This document shows positions 1 through 8,415 of a DNA stretch of 57,716 nt, one piece after another. Within the stretch, counting starts at the first letter, position 1. Each line of letters starts with the position of its first letter. The position numbers and the translations under genes are program-made. The stretch comes from an uncultured Bacteroidales bacterium (lineage in GTDB: Bacteria > Bacteroidota > Bacteroidia > Bacteroidales > Bacteroidaceae). The notes beneath the pieces were generated by a model. That model was given only the letters and a program-made list of their open reading frames with translations. It made no database searches and was not told the origin of the DNA. The stretch spans positions 1 through 57,716 of the forward strand of contig CACWTR010000031.1 of assembly GCA_902763865.1 (NCBI GenBank), written 5' to 3'.

Positions 1-29
1 TTTTGTAGCGAAAGCAAAGATAACAAAAA

Positions 30-66
30 AGGCTGAAACCCAAGCGAGGGCTTCAGCCTAATTTTT
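30..66. terminator. Bidirectional intrinsic terminator
   Basis: An 8-bp stem (AGGCTGAA with TTCAGCCT) is continued by a CCC/GGG inner stem after one mismatch. It is followed by a T-run on the plus strand and preceded by an A-run, which is a T-run on the minus strand, so it could stop transcription from either side. It probably ends a gene to the left of the window. Bases 67-306 show no gene or motif I recognise. Confidence 0.75.
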
Positions 67-306
67 ATATCGAGAAAAAAGTTTTAGCGGACAGCAATAT
101 AAAACTATAATGTACTGATTTACAAGTTTGAATCGATTTGAGCCCATGTTTCCTTTTCGGAGCAGAAAAGTCCGTCGGAAGGCAAAATAATCGATTCTGA
201 GGCGTTTGATGAAATTGGGTGTGTAAGCAAAAGCGGGTGTTTTGCTTGCATTTTGTCAGAAGCGGGTTGGCTGTTTGTCACGACTTGACTTGAATGCCGA
301 AACGAT

Positions 307-1494
307 TCATGTCAGCCGGTTACGGAGGAAATGGCGCCGCGCATAAGCGAAGTAGAGAACTACGCCGGCCAAGTTGAAGAGCCCCGACATCCAGAATGCG
401 GCGGAGTAGGAGCAGTGCTCAGCCACGATGCCACCAAGGACGATGCCCAGCCCGACACCCGTCTCCCACGCCGTGTAAAGGGTGCTGTTGGCCGTGCCGC
501 GACGACAGGTGGGTGCCATGCCAATGAACATCGTCTGGAAAGCAGGAAACATGTGGCCGTTGCCCAAGCCGACAATGAAGGCTGCCCCGTAGAACCCCCA
601 GGCATTGTGGAGCGCAGCAAAGAGTAGATAGCCCATGAGGGAGATGACGACTCCGTGCGAGGCATTCTCCGTCACGCGACCTTGCCGAAGCCCACGTGCG
701 CCGACCAGTCGGCTCGAAATCAGGCCGATGCAGAGTAGCGTGAAGAAGAGTCCGGTGCCGGTCGTAATGCCGAGCTCCTGCTTGGCATAGATGGCGATGT
801 AGGTGCTGACAACTCCGTAGGAGAAGCTGTAGAAGGCAATGCAGAGGGCTTGCGGCCAACCCTTCAGCAGCAGGAAACGGTCCAGGGAAACAGCCCCCTC
901 AACACCCTTGAGGGGAGTTAAGGGTCGTGGCTTCAGCTGGAGTGTGCTGTTGATGAGGAAACCGATGCTGGCCGTGAGAAGAGAGATGGCGAAAATGAGG
1001 TCGTAGCTGCCTGTCCACTGATAGATGAGCATGCCGAGTGTAGGCGCAATGGCCGTGCCGAGATTGTTGCTCAGCCCGTAGTAGCCGATGCCTTCGGCGC
1101 GTCGGCAGGAAGGCAGGACATCGATGGCAACGGTGCTGTTTGCAACGGTTGTGGCCCCCATCGGGGCACCGTGAAGCGTGCGGATGATGAAGAAGGAAAG
1201 CAACGAACCGGCCACCAAATAGCCCCCGAACAGCAGCGCAAACAGGCCGTAGCAGACGAGCAGCACAGCCTTTCGCGGAAAGGTATCGACCATGAACCCG
1301 CTGAACGGACGCACAAGCAGTGCGGTGAGGGCATAACCGCTCAGGACAAGGCCGGTCTCGTCCTTCGTGGCACCGAACATCTCGCTCAGATAGAGCGGAA
1401 AGAGCGGCGTGACAACCATGAAGGAGAAGTAGAGCATGAAGTTCGCGCTCCACGCCTTCAGGTAATTGGCATTCCATAGTCGGGGCTGGGACAT
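307..1494 (-). CDS. MFS transporter, probable efflux permease
   Basis: A 395-residue protein with about twelve hydrophobic segments and the major facilitator layout. The loop after the second segment reads GFMVDTFPRKAVLL, a degenerate form of the family signature GxxxDRxGRR. Proteins of this shape usually export drugs or small metabolites by proton antiport across the inner membrane; the substrate cannot be told from sequence. The central loop between segments 6 and 7 contains a PLTPLKGVEGAV stretch encoded by a small GC-rich hairpin (894-915), one of the in-frame insertions seen across this window. It follows thrC on the same strand after a 66-bp gap, so read-through from the threonine operon is possible, although the functions are unrelated. 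Confidence 0.85.
   Translation of the reverse strand: MSQPRLWNANYLKAWSANFMLYFSFMVVTPLFPLYLSEMFGATKDETGLVLSGYALTALLVRPFSGFMVDTFPRKAVLLVCYGLFALLFGGYLVAGSLLSFFIIRTLHGAPMGATTVANSTVAIDVLPSCRRAEGIGYYGLSNNLGTAIAPTLGMLIYQWTGSYDLIFAISLLTASIGFLINSTLQLKPRPLTPLKGVEGAVSLDRFLLLKGWPQALCIAFYSFSYGVVSTYIAIYAKQELGITTGTGLFFTLLCIGLISSRLVGARGLRQGRVTENASHGVVISLMGYLLFAALHNAWGFYGAAFIVGLGNGHMFPAFQTMFIGMAPTCRRGTANSTLYTAWETGVGLGIVLGGIVAEHCSYSAAFWMSGLFNLAGVVLYFAYARRHFLRNRLT
894..915. repeat. In-frame hairpin insertion in the MFS gene
   Basis: CCCCTCAA and TTGAGGGG form an 8-bp stem around a 5-base loop inside the coding sequence, at the poorly conserved cytoplasmic loop between transmembrane segments 6 and 7. The reading frame is kept. 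The encoded words (TPLKG) resemble those at other insertion sites in the window. Confidence 0.55.
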
Positions 1495-1560
1495 ATCGGG
1501 CTAATCAGGACGACTTATCGGTTTTTTCAGGCTGATGGGAACTTGTCAGGTTGATGGGGT

Positions 1561-2919
1561 TCATTGGACTTGTGTCTTCAGAAAAGCCTTGAAGTCGCTG
1601 AATTCCTTGCTCATCGGGATGCTATGCTTCGTTCCTTTCATGAAGGCTTGCAGACGCTCGGGGATGGCTACGTCGCTGTGGCAGATATCATCCACCACCT
1701 GCTTGAACTTGGCGGGATGGGCGGTTTCGAGGAAGAAACCGACTTCCCCTTTGCGCAAGCCTTCCTGCAGGGCACGGTAGCCACAGGCACCGTGAGGGTC
1801 GAGCTGATAGCCGTTGACGCTGAGACACTGGCGCATCGTCTCGGCAATCTGGCTGTCGGAGTACGTGGCACCGCTGATGTCGCCGCATATTGCCTCGTGG
1901 CTGCCTCCGTAGAGCTCGAGAATGCGGGCGAAGTTGCTCGGGTCGCCCACGTCCATAGCATTGGCAATGGTTTGCTTGCTTGGCTGAGGAAGGTACTGAC
2001 CCGTCTGCAGGTAGTTGTAGAAGACATCGTTGGCGTTGTTGGCAGCAATGAAACGGCTGATGGGCAACCCCATGCGCTTGGCAAAGAGGGCAGAGCAGAT
2101 GTTCCCGAAGTTGCCGGATGGGACGCAGCAAACCAACGACTCCCCCGAATCCTCCCTTAGGGGCATGTGTGCCTCCCCCTTCCGGGGGGAGCAGGAGAAG
2201 GTCCTTTTCAGCTGTGCATAGGCCCAGAAGTAGTAGAACGACTGAGGCAGGAAGCGGGCCACGTTGATGCTGTTGGCGGAAGTCAGCAGCATGGCGGCAC
2301 TCAGTTCCTCGTCCATGAAGGCACTCTTGACGAGCGCCTGGCAATCGTCGAACACGCCATCTACCTCGATGGCCGTAATGTTCTGGCCCAGCGTCGTGAA
2401 CTGGCACTCCTGGATGGGGCTCACCTTTCCCTTCGGGTAGAGCACATAGACGCGGATGCCCTCCACACCGAGGAAACCGTTGGCAACGGCTGAACCCGTG
2501 TCGCCGCTCGTGGCAACCAGGACATTGACATATCTGTCTCTGGACCGTCGGCTCACGAAGTATTGCAGCAGACGGGCCATGAAACGCGCCCCTACGTCCT
2601 TGAAGGCAAGGGTGGGGCCGTGGAAGAGTTCAAGGGAATAGATGTTGTCCGTCACCTTGACGGCAGGGATGTCGAAGGAAAGGGTGTCGCAGACGATGCG
2701 GCGGAGACTCTCGGCATCGACATCCTCTCCAAAGAAGCAGTCTGCCACACGATAGGCAATCTCCTGTAGAGAAAGGTCCTGAATTCCGTTGAAGAACTCT
2801 TGGGGCAGGGGCTTGATACGTTCTGGCATGTAGAGTCCCCTGTCTTCGGCCAGCCCCTTGACGACGGCCTTCTCAAGTGTGGCAAGCGGTGCCTTGCCGT
2901 TTGTGCTGTAGTATCTCAT
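1561..2919 (-). CDS. thrC: Threonine synthase
   Basis: Converts O-phosphohomoserine to threonine with pyridoxal phosphate, the last step of threonine synthesis in the cytoplasm. The PLP lysine is K107 in the family motif LAFKDVGARF, and the phosphate-binding SGDTGSA loop follows at about residues 138-144. The N-terminus (MRYYSTNGKAPLATLEKAV) matches the usual family start. At 452 residues it is slightly long: residues 242-261 (CSPRKGEAHMPLREDSGE) are encoded by a hairpin-rich stretch and look like an in-frame insertion just before the conserved VPSGNFGN segment. It is the last gene of thrA-apgM-thrC, 8 bp after apgM. Confidence 0.96.
   Translation of the reverse strand: MRYYSTNGKAPLATLEKAVVKGLAEDRGLYMPERIKPLPQEFFNGIQDLSLQEIAYRVADCFFGEDVDAESLRRIVCDTLSFDIPAVKVTDNIYSLELFHGPTLAFKDVGARFMARLLQYFVSRRSRDRYVNVLVATSGDTGSAVANGFLGVEGIRVYVLYPKGKVSPIQECQFTTLGQNITAIEVDGVFDDCQALVKSAFMDEELSAAMLLTSANSINVARFLPQSFYYFWAYAQLKRTFSCSPRKGEAHMPLREDSGESLVCCVPSGNFGNICSALFAKRMGLPISRFIAANNANDVFYNYLQTGQYLPQPSKQTIANAMDVGDPSNFARILELYGGSHEAICGDISGATYSDSQIAETMRQCLSVNGYQLDPHGACGYRALQEGLRKGEVGFFLETAHPAKFKQVVDDICHSDVAIPERLQAFMKGTKHSIPMSKEFSDFKAFLKTQVQ
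2140..2195. repeat. In-frame hairpin insertion in thrC
   Basis: The stretch contains the hairpin CTCCCC-CTTCCG-GGGGAG (2173-2190) and a second short CCTCCC/AGGGG element. It encodes about 18 residues between the conserved blocks AQLKRTF and VPSGNFGN. From family knowledge these blocks are normally joined by only a few residues. Confidence 0.6.
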
Positions 2920-2927
2920 TGTGTTCT

Positions 2928-4145
2928 TTAACTTCTCATATACAAGTTGATGAATGCATCTCCTTCAATCTGACCGTAAACGCCTCCGGCGGCGGCTGCT
3001 TCGTCGAAGGTCTGCACCTCGTCCGGCTCAATGTCGCGGTGCCAGATGCAGAACGGGACGGGCTCTGCCGTATGGGTGCGAAGATGGATTGGGGTGGGGT
3101 GATCCGGCAGAAGGGCGATGCTGACGGACGCGTCCCATCCGTTCACGGCTTCCATGATGGGGGCAAGGAGCAGATGGTCGAGGTGCTCGATGCAGCCCAG
3201 CTTCATGTGCAGATTGCCGTCGTGACCGGCCTCGTCGCTCGCTTCGACGTGCAGATAGACGAAGTCGCGTGTGCGCAACGCATCGATGGCTGCCGTCGCT
3301 TTCGCACGGAAGTCGGTGTCCCACAACCCTGTTGCTCCAGGCACTTCGATGATGTCCAGGCCTGCATAGCGGCCAATGCCGCGGATGAGGTCAACAGCCG
3401 TGATGACGGCTCCACTGCGAATCTGCGGGAAGGTTGCAGTCAAGGGCACCATCTTGGGGCGATAACCTCCTCCCCACGGCCAGATGCAGTTAGCGGCATC
3501 CATGCCCCGTTTCTGCCGCTCGATGTTGAGCGGATGCGTCGGGAGAAGCTCTTGACTTTTCAGGATAAGCTCGGTGAGCAGCTGTGCTGTCTCCTCGGCT
3601 TCCGGACGTTCCGCCCTCAGCATATAGTCGCGCCAAGGTTTCAAGGGGATGTCGTGAGGCGGCGTACAACGCAGATGCTTGTTGCCGCCCTTGATGACCA
3701 GCAGGTGACGGTACTGGACGCCCGTATAGAAATGTATGCGTTCCGAACCAAGCTTCTCCTGAAGGAAACGTATGAGTACGTCGCCTTCCTCCGTCTCGAG
3801 TCGTCCGCACGAATGGTTCTTCAGTAGGTCGCCCTCCAAGCAAACCAGATTGCAGCGCAAGGCAAGGTCGTCGGGGGCAAGTTCCACGCCGATGCTCGCC
3901 GCCTCGAGCGGTCCGCGCCCTTCATAGACAAGATGCTGGTCGTAGCCGAGGATGCTGGAATTGGCTACCTCGCTGCCGGGATGGAAACCGTCGGGAATCG
4001 TCTTCAGGAGGCCATTGCGTCCGTGGCGTGCCAGCCAGTCGAAGTGTGGCGTGTCGGCATACTGCAGGAGCGTCTTCCCCCTCAGTTCTTCGCACGGCCA
4101 GTCGGCCATCCCGTCGCCGAGAATGATGAGATGTTTTTGCGTCAT
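2928..4145 (-). CDS. apgM: ApgM-type phosphoglycerate mutase, probable homoserine kinase
   Basis: A 405-residue member of the alkaline phosphatase superfamily, archaeal-type cofactor-independent phosphoglycerate mutase branch. The metal site DGMAD is at residues 11-15, the candidate catalytic serine is S58 in PGSEVANSSILGYD, and further metal ligands lie in VEASDEAGHDGN and LPDHPTPIHLRTH. It sits between thrA and thrC, with gaps of 22 and 8 bp, in the place where other bacteria have the GHMP homoserine kinase ThrB, which is not in this window. In Bacteroidetes this gene is regularly found here and the family has been proposed to phosphorylate homoserine. Family membership is clear; the homoserine kinase role is inferred from context. 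Confidence 0.9.
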   Translation of the reverse strand: MTQKHLIILGDGMADWPCEELRGKTLLQYADTPHFDWLARHGRNGLLKTIPDGFHPGSEVANSSILGYDQHLVYEGRGPLEAASIGVELAPDDLALRCNLVCLEGDLLKNHSCGRLETEEGDVLIRFLQEKLGSERIHFYTGVQYRHLLVIKGGNKHLRCTPPHDIPLKPWRDYMLRAERPEAEETAQLLTELILKSQELLPTHPLNIERQKRGMDAANCIWPWGGGYRPKMVPLTATFPQIRSGAVITAVDLIRGIGRYAGLDIIEVPGATGLWDTDFRAKATAAIDALRTRDFVYLHVEASDEAGHDGNLHMKLGCIEHLDHLLLAPIMEAVNGWDASVSIALLPDHPTPIHLRTHTAEPVPFCIWHRDIEPDEVQTFDEAAAAGGVYGQIEGDAFINLYMRS

Positions 4146-4167
4146 CCTATCTTTTTACCTTTTTGAA

Positions 4168-6591
4168 TCAAGCCAGGCTCATGATGTCGGCAAAGACGCC
4201 GGCTGCCGTCACGCTGGCACCTGCACCGTAGCCCTGAATGAGCATCGGGTACTTGCGGTAGCGCTCGGTGGTGAGCATCACGATATTGTTGCTGCCTTCA
4301 AGCACGTAGAACGAGTGATTGTGGTCGAATTCCTGCAGGGAGACGCTTGCGTGTCCGTCCTCGAGCTTTGCCACGAAGCGCCACACCTTCTTCTGCCGTT
4401 CAAGCTCCTGCCGCCGCGATTCGAAGTCGGCATCAAGCGATGGCAGGTTCTTCCAGAACTCTTCCAGCGTTCCGTCGAAGAACGACTGCGGAATGAAGAG
4501 CTTGGCTTCCACATCCTCTTGGCTGATTTTGTAGCCGGCTTCGCGAGCCAGGATGACGAGCTTGCGGATGACGTCCTTGCCGCTCAGGTCGATGCGTGGG
4601 TCGGGTTCGCTGTAGCCTTCTTCCTTTGCCATGCGAACTGTCTCGCTGAAGGGAATGTCCTTGCTGATTGTGTTGAAGATGAAGTTAAGCGTTCCACTCA
4701 GAACGGCCTCAATTCTAAGTATCTTGTCGCCTGAGTTGCAGAGGTCGTTGATGGTGCGTATGATGGGCAGGCCAGCCCCGACGTTTGTCTCGAAAAGGAA
4801 CTTCACGCCTCGCCTCTGGCTTGTCTGCTTGAGTCGCTGGTAGTTGGCAAAGTCGCTGCTTGCTGCAATTTTGTTGGCAGCGACAACATTGATATTGTGT
4901 TCAAGGTAGTCGGCGTAAAGGCCGGCTACTTCCTCGCTGGCTGTGCAATCGACGAAGACGCTGTTGAAGATGTTCATGCCGATGACCTCGTCGTGCAGTC
5001 GCTGGATGTTGCTCACCGGAGCGGCAGCAAGCTGCTCGCGGTAATTCTCCAGGTTTATTCCCTCGCGGGTGAACATCGCGTTGTGTCCACTTGCTATGCC
5101 TACGACGTTGAGCTTCAGCCGCAGTTCGCGCATCAGCTTTTCCTGCTGTTGGTGTATTTGCTCAAGCAGGCTTCCGCCTACCGTGCCCACACCGCAAATG
5201 AAGAGGTTGAGTACCTGATACTCGGAGAGGAAGAACGAATCGTGGATGACGTTGAGTGCTTTGCGCAGGAAGTTTTGGTTGATGACGAAGGAGATGTTCG
5301 TTTCGCTGGCTCCCTGTGCACATGCAATCACGCTGATACCCGAGCGTCCGAGTGTCCCGAAAAGCTTTCCGGCGATGCCGGGAGTGTGTTTCATGTTCTC
5401 GCCCACGATGGCGACTGTGGCAAGTCCCTTCTCGGCAAGCATGGGGAACATCGCGCCGTCCTCTATCTCCTTCTGGAACTCTTGGTCCAGCACACGGCAG
5501 GCTGCATCTGCATCCTCGTCCTGCACGCCGATACTGGTGCTGTTCTCGCTGGAAGCCTGACTGACCATGAAGACACTGATGCCGCTTTGGGCCAGGCAGG
5601 TGAAGATGCGGCGGTTCACACCTATGACGCCTACCATGGAGAGTCCCGACACGGTGATGAGCGTCGTACCCTTGATGCTGCTGATGCCCTTGATGCTACG
5701 GTTGTCGTCCTCCACCTCGTCCTTGATGATGGAGCCGGGGGCATCGGGGTTGAATGTGTTCTTGACAAGGATAGGGATGTGCTTGATGCAGACCGGATAG
5801 ATGGTGGGCGGATATATCACCTTGGCTCCGAAGTTGCTGAGCTCCATCGCCTCAATGTATGTCAACTCCGGTATGACGTAGGCCGAACTGATGACGCGCG
5901 GGTCGGCTGTCATGAAGCCATCCACGTCGGTCCATATCTCCAGGACACTGGCATCCAGTGCCGCAGCAATGATGCTGGCGGTGTAGTCGCTGCCGCCCCT
6001 GCCAAGGTTCGTCACCTCCCCGCTCTCCGCGTCGGTACTGATGAAGCCCGGTACGATGCTTACCTTGGGAAACTGTTGCCAAGTCTTCTTGACGAGTCTG
6101 TCCGAGAGTTCCTTGACGAGGCGGTTCTTCCCAGCCTTGAATTCCGTCTTGATGAACTCGCGGCTGTCAAACCATTCGGCTCCTTCTACCAGTGCAGCGA
6201 CAATCAGGCAACTGATGCGCTCGCCATAGGAGACGATGGCTGCCTGTGTCTTTGGACTAAGGTCGCGGATGAGATAGACACCCTGATAGATACTGCGCAA
6301 CTCTTCGAGCAATTCGGCCACGGCAGCTTTCAGGTTGTCGCGTTTCGGGCCGGCTGGCAGGATGTCAGATATCATCGCTTCGTGTCGCTCGGCTATCTCT
6401 GCAAACGACTTTTGGTAGGCGATGTTGCCTTCAACGGCCATCTGACTCGTCCGGATGAGCTTGTCGGTAATGCCCCCTAAGGCACTGACCACGACAATGA
6501 CAGGCTCTGTCTGCCTCTCGACAATCCTCTTAACACTCAGTATGCTTTCTACGGAACCGACCGACGTTCCGCCAAACTTCATTACTTTCAT
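4168..6591 (-). CDS. thrA: Bifunctional aspartokinase / homoserine dehydrogenase
   Basis: Catalyses the first and third steps from aspartate to threonine. The 807-residue protein starts with the kinase motif KFGGTSVG, has the aspartokinase block GRGGSDYTAS near residue 200, two ACT regulatory modules (ITVSGLSMVGVIG and VAIVGENMKHTPG), and then the dehydrogenase Rossmann motif FICGVGTVGGS and the substrate block EAVLSGTLNFIFN. The length is normal for the fused enzyme. The ACT pair suggests feedback by an end product, usually threonine. It is first in the operon with apgM and thrC, driven by a TAnnTTTG promoter about 40 bp upstream. I see no leader peptide or attenuator in the short upstream region. 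Confidence 0.97.
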   Translation of the reverse strand: MKVMKFGGTSVGSVESILSVKRIVERQTEPVIVVVSALGGITDKLIRTSQMAVEGNIAYQKSFAEIAERHEAMISDILPAGPKRDNLKAAVAELLEELRSIYQGVYLIRDLSPKTQAAIVSYGERISCLIVAALVEGAEWFDSREFIKTEFKAGKNRLVKELSDRLVKKTWQQFPKVSIVPGFISTDAESGEVTNLGRGGSDYTASIIAAALDASVLEIWTDVDGFMTADPRVISSAYVIPELTYIEAMELSNFGAKVIYPPTIYPVCIKHIPILVKNTFNPDAPGSIIKDEVEDDNRSIKGISSIKGTTLITVSGLSMVGVIGVNRRIFTCLAQSGISVFMVSQASSENSTSIGVQDEDADAACRVLDQEFQKEIEDGAMFPMLAEKGLATVAIVGENMKHTPGIAGKLFGTLGRSGISVIACAQGASETNISFVINQNFLRKALNVIHDSFFLSEYQVLNLFICGVGTVGGSLLEQIHQQQEKLMRELRLKLNVVGIASGHNAMFTREGINLENYREQLAAAPVSNIQRLHDEVIGMNIFNSVFVDCTASEEVAGLYADYLEHNINVVAANKIAASSDFANYQRLKQTSQRRGVKFLFETNVGAGLPIIRTINDLCNSGDKILRIEAVLSGTLNFIFNTISKDIPFSETVRMAKEEGYSEPDPRIDLSGKDVIRKLVILAREAGYKISQEDVEAKLFIPQSFFDGTLEEFWKNLPSLDADFESRRQELERQKKVWRFVAKLEDGHASVSLQEFDHNHSFYVLEGSNNIVMLTTERYRKYPMLIQGYGAGASVTAAGVFADIMSLA

Positions 6592-6629
6592 CCTTGCTCG
6601 TTTAGAATGTCATTTCTATAAATCGCGTG

Positions 6630-6637
6630 CAAAGGTA
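6630..6637 (-). promoter_or_regulatory. -7 promoter element of thrA
   Basis: Read on the minus strand this is TACCTTTG, an exact match to the Bacteroidetes primary sigma consensus TAnnTTTG. It lies 38 bp upstream of the thrA start and is back to back with the promoter at 6682. Confidence 0.8.
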
Positions 6638-6681
6638 CAAAAAAATGAAGAATGAAGAGCGAAGAATGAAGAATTATTTCG

Positions 6682-6689
6682 TAACTTTG
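6682..6689 (+). promoter_or_regulatory. -7 promoter element of the FAD dehydrogenase operon
   Basis: TAACTTTG matches TAnnTTTG and lies about 67 bp before the start at 6757. The 45 bp between this and the divergent thrA promoter contain short GAAGAATGAAGA word repeats (6646-6675). Confidence 0.75.
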
Positions 6690-6756
6690 CACTGAAATAA
6701 CAAGAAATAATAGATTCAAGGGAAGTCCAGCTTCCGGAACCTAAATAAAATGATAC

Positions 6757-8409
6757 ATGGTAAATGAACTGACACTTCGTCTTCTGCCCCGGCAGGCTTT
6801 CAACGAACAGAGCATCCGGGCCTATCTGCGGGATGAGAAGGGCATTGATGCCCAGGCCGTCCGCGTCGTCCGACGAAGCATTGATGCCCGTCAACGTACG
6901 GTCTATGTCAACTTGACCGTCAGGGCTTACATTGGCGAAGAGCCGCCTTTGCAAGACTTCGAGCCGATAGTCTGGAACGATGTCAGCGACAAACCGCAGG
7001 TCATCGTCGTGGGTGCAGGTCCAGGCGGACTTTTTGCTGCCTTACGTCTCATCGAGCTTGGCCTGAAGCCTATCGTCGTAGAAAGAGGAAAAGACGTGCG
7101 CGAGCGCAAGAAGGACTTGGCACGCATTCGCCCCGAGCAGCGGGTTGACCCCGAAAGCAACTATTGCTTCGGCGAAGGCGGGGCTGGGGCGTACAGCGAC
7201 GGAAAACTCTTCACGCGCAGCAAGAAACGTGGCAACACTGACCGCATTCTGCAAATTTTCGTCCAGCATGGTGCAAGTCCGGCCATCCTCAGCGATGCCC
7301 ATCCGCATATCGGCACTGACCGCCTTCCCCGAGTCATCGAGTCGATGCGAGAAACAATCCTCCGTTGCGGCGGCGAGGTACACTTCCAGACGAAGATGAC
7401 GGGACTGCTCATTGACGATTCGTCATCGACCGTTGACCATTGTCAGAAGTGTGTCGTTGGCGTTGTTGCAGAAAAGATGGTCAATGGTCAGTGGTCAATG
7501 GTCAATGAACTCCGTGGCCCCGTCATCCTTGCAACCGGACATTCTGCTCGCGATGTCTATCGCTACTTGGCTTCCGCCGGCATCGACATCGAGGCGAAGG
7601 GCCTGGCTATAGGTGTCCGCTTGGAACATCCTGCAGAGCTTATTGACCAGATACAGTACCACAGCAAGCAGGGACGTGGCAAGTGGTTACCTGCCGCAGA
7701 GTACAGCCTTGTGACGCAAGTTCAGGGACGCGGCGTATATAGCTTCTGCATGTGTCCCGGCGGCTTTGTCGTGCCTGCGGCAAGCGGCCCCGAACAGGTC
7801 GTGGTCAACGGAATGAGTCCTTCCAACCGAGGCGGACACTGGAGCAACAGCGGCATCGTGGTGGAAATAAGGACGGAGGACATGGCAACTATTCTTCCAA
7901 CGTCTTCCTCCTCAAAGGAAGAGTCCCATGTCCCTCTCCAAAAGGAGTTGGCAGGAATCTATTTGCAGGAAGAGCTCGAGAGGCAATGCTGGCTGCAAGC
8001 CAACCGGCAGCAGACGGCTCCCGCACAAAGGATGACCGACTTCGTCAATGGTCGTCTCTCGGCCTCTCTTAGTCCTTCTTCCTATGCACCGGGCCTGCTG
8101 GCAAGTCCGCTGCATTTCTGGTTGCCCGAGTTCATTGCCGGTCGTCTGCGCGAAGCCTTCCGTCTGTGGGGCAGGCAGAAGCGTGGTTTCCTGACAGAAG
8201 AAGCCACCGTCATCGGCATTGAGACACGCACCAGCAGTCCTGTCCGCATCCTTCGCGACAGCGAGACTCTCCAGCATGTCCGCATCGGTGGACTGTTCCC
8301 TTGCGGCGAGGGGGCAGGCTATGCTGGGGGCATCGTCAGCGCTGCCGTCGATGGAGAACGCTGCGCAGAAGCTGTCGCGTCACAACTGAACAACCATTCA
8401 ACTATTTGA
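6757..8409 (+). CDS. FAD-dependent dehydrogenase, COG2509 type
   Basis: A 550-residue flavoprotein. The dinucleotide-binding motif VIVVGAGPGGLFAALRLIE is at residues 82-100, a family block GEGGAGAYSDGKL follows at about 139-151, and the C-terminal FAD motif GLFPCGEGAGYAGGIVSAA is near residue 515. This widespread bacterial family has no firmly established substrate. Two stretches look like in-frame insertions: residues about 222-251, containing the odd words MVNGQWSMVN, and residues about 385-400 (TSSSSKEESHVPLQKE), both encoded by inverted or word-repeat DNA. It is followed after 6 bp by the LOG-like gene, so they are probably one transcript. Confidence 0.85.
   Translation: MVNELTLRLLPRQAFNEQSIRAYLRDEKGIDAQAVRVVRRSIDARQRTVYVNLTVRAYIGEEPPLQDFEPIVWNDVSDKPQVIVVGAGPGGLFAALRLIELGLKPIVVERGKDVRERKKDLARIRPEQRVDPESNYCFGEGGAGAYSDGKLFTRSKKRGNTDRILQIFVQHGASPAILSDAHPHIGTDRLPRVIESMRETILRCGGEVHFQTKMTGLLIDDSSSTVDHCQKCVVGVVAEKMVNGQWSMVNELRGPVILATGHSARDVYRYLASAGIDIEAKGLAIGVRLEHPAELIDQIQYHSKQGRGKWLPAAEYSLVTQVQGRGVYSFCMCPGGFVVPAASGPEQVVVNGMSPSNRGGHWSNSGIVVEIRTEDMATILPTSSSSKEESHVPLQKELAGIYLQEELERQCWLQANRQQTAPAQRMTDFVNGRLSASLSPSSYAPGLLASPLHFWLPEFIAGRLREAFRLWGRQKRGFLTEEATVIGIETRTSSPVRILRDSETLQHVRIGGLFPCGEGAGYAGGIVSAAVDGERCAEAVASQLNNHSTI
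7421..7510. repeat. In-frame word-repeat insertion in the FAD dehydrogenase gene
   Basis: GACCGTTGACCAT at the left is inverted relative to ATGGTCAATGGTC at the right, and the right half contains three tandem GGTCAATG/GGTCAGTG words. The piece stays in frame and adds about 25 residues to the substrate-domain loop before the conserved VILATGHSARD block. Confidence 0.6.
7894..7957. repeat. Second in-frame hairpin insertion in the FAD dehydrogenase gene
   Basis: Two small hairpins follow each other (CTTCC/GGAAG and CTCC-AAAA-GGAG). The encoded stretch SSSSKEESHVPLQKE is low in complexity and sits next to the conserved C-terminal part of the family. Confidence 0.45.
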
Positions 8410-8415
8410 ACCTTC

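Noticed and set aside
6592-6756. Threonine attenuator or leader peptide before thrA
   Set aside because: The leader after the promoter is under 40 bp, with no Thr/Ile-rich frame and no terminator hairpin.
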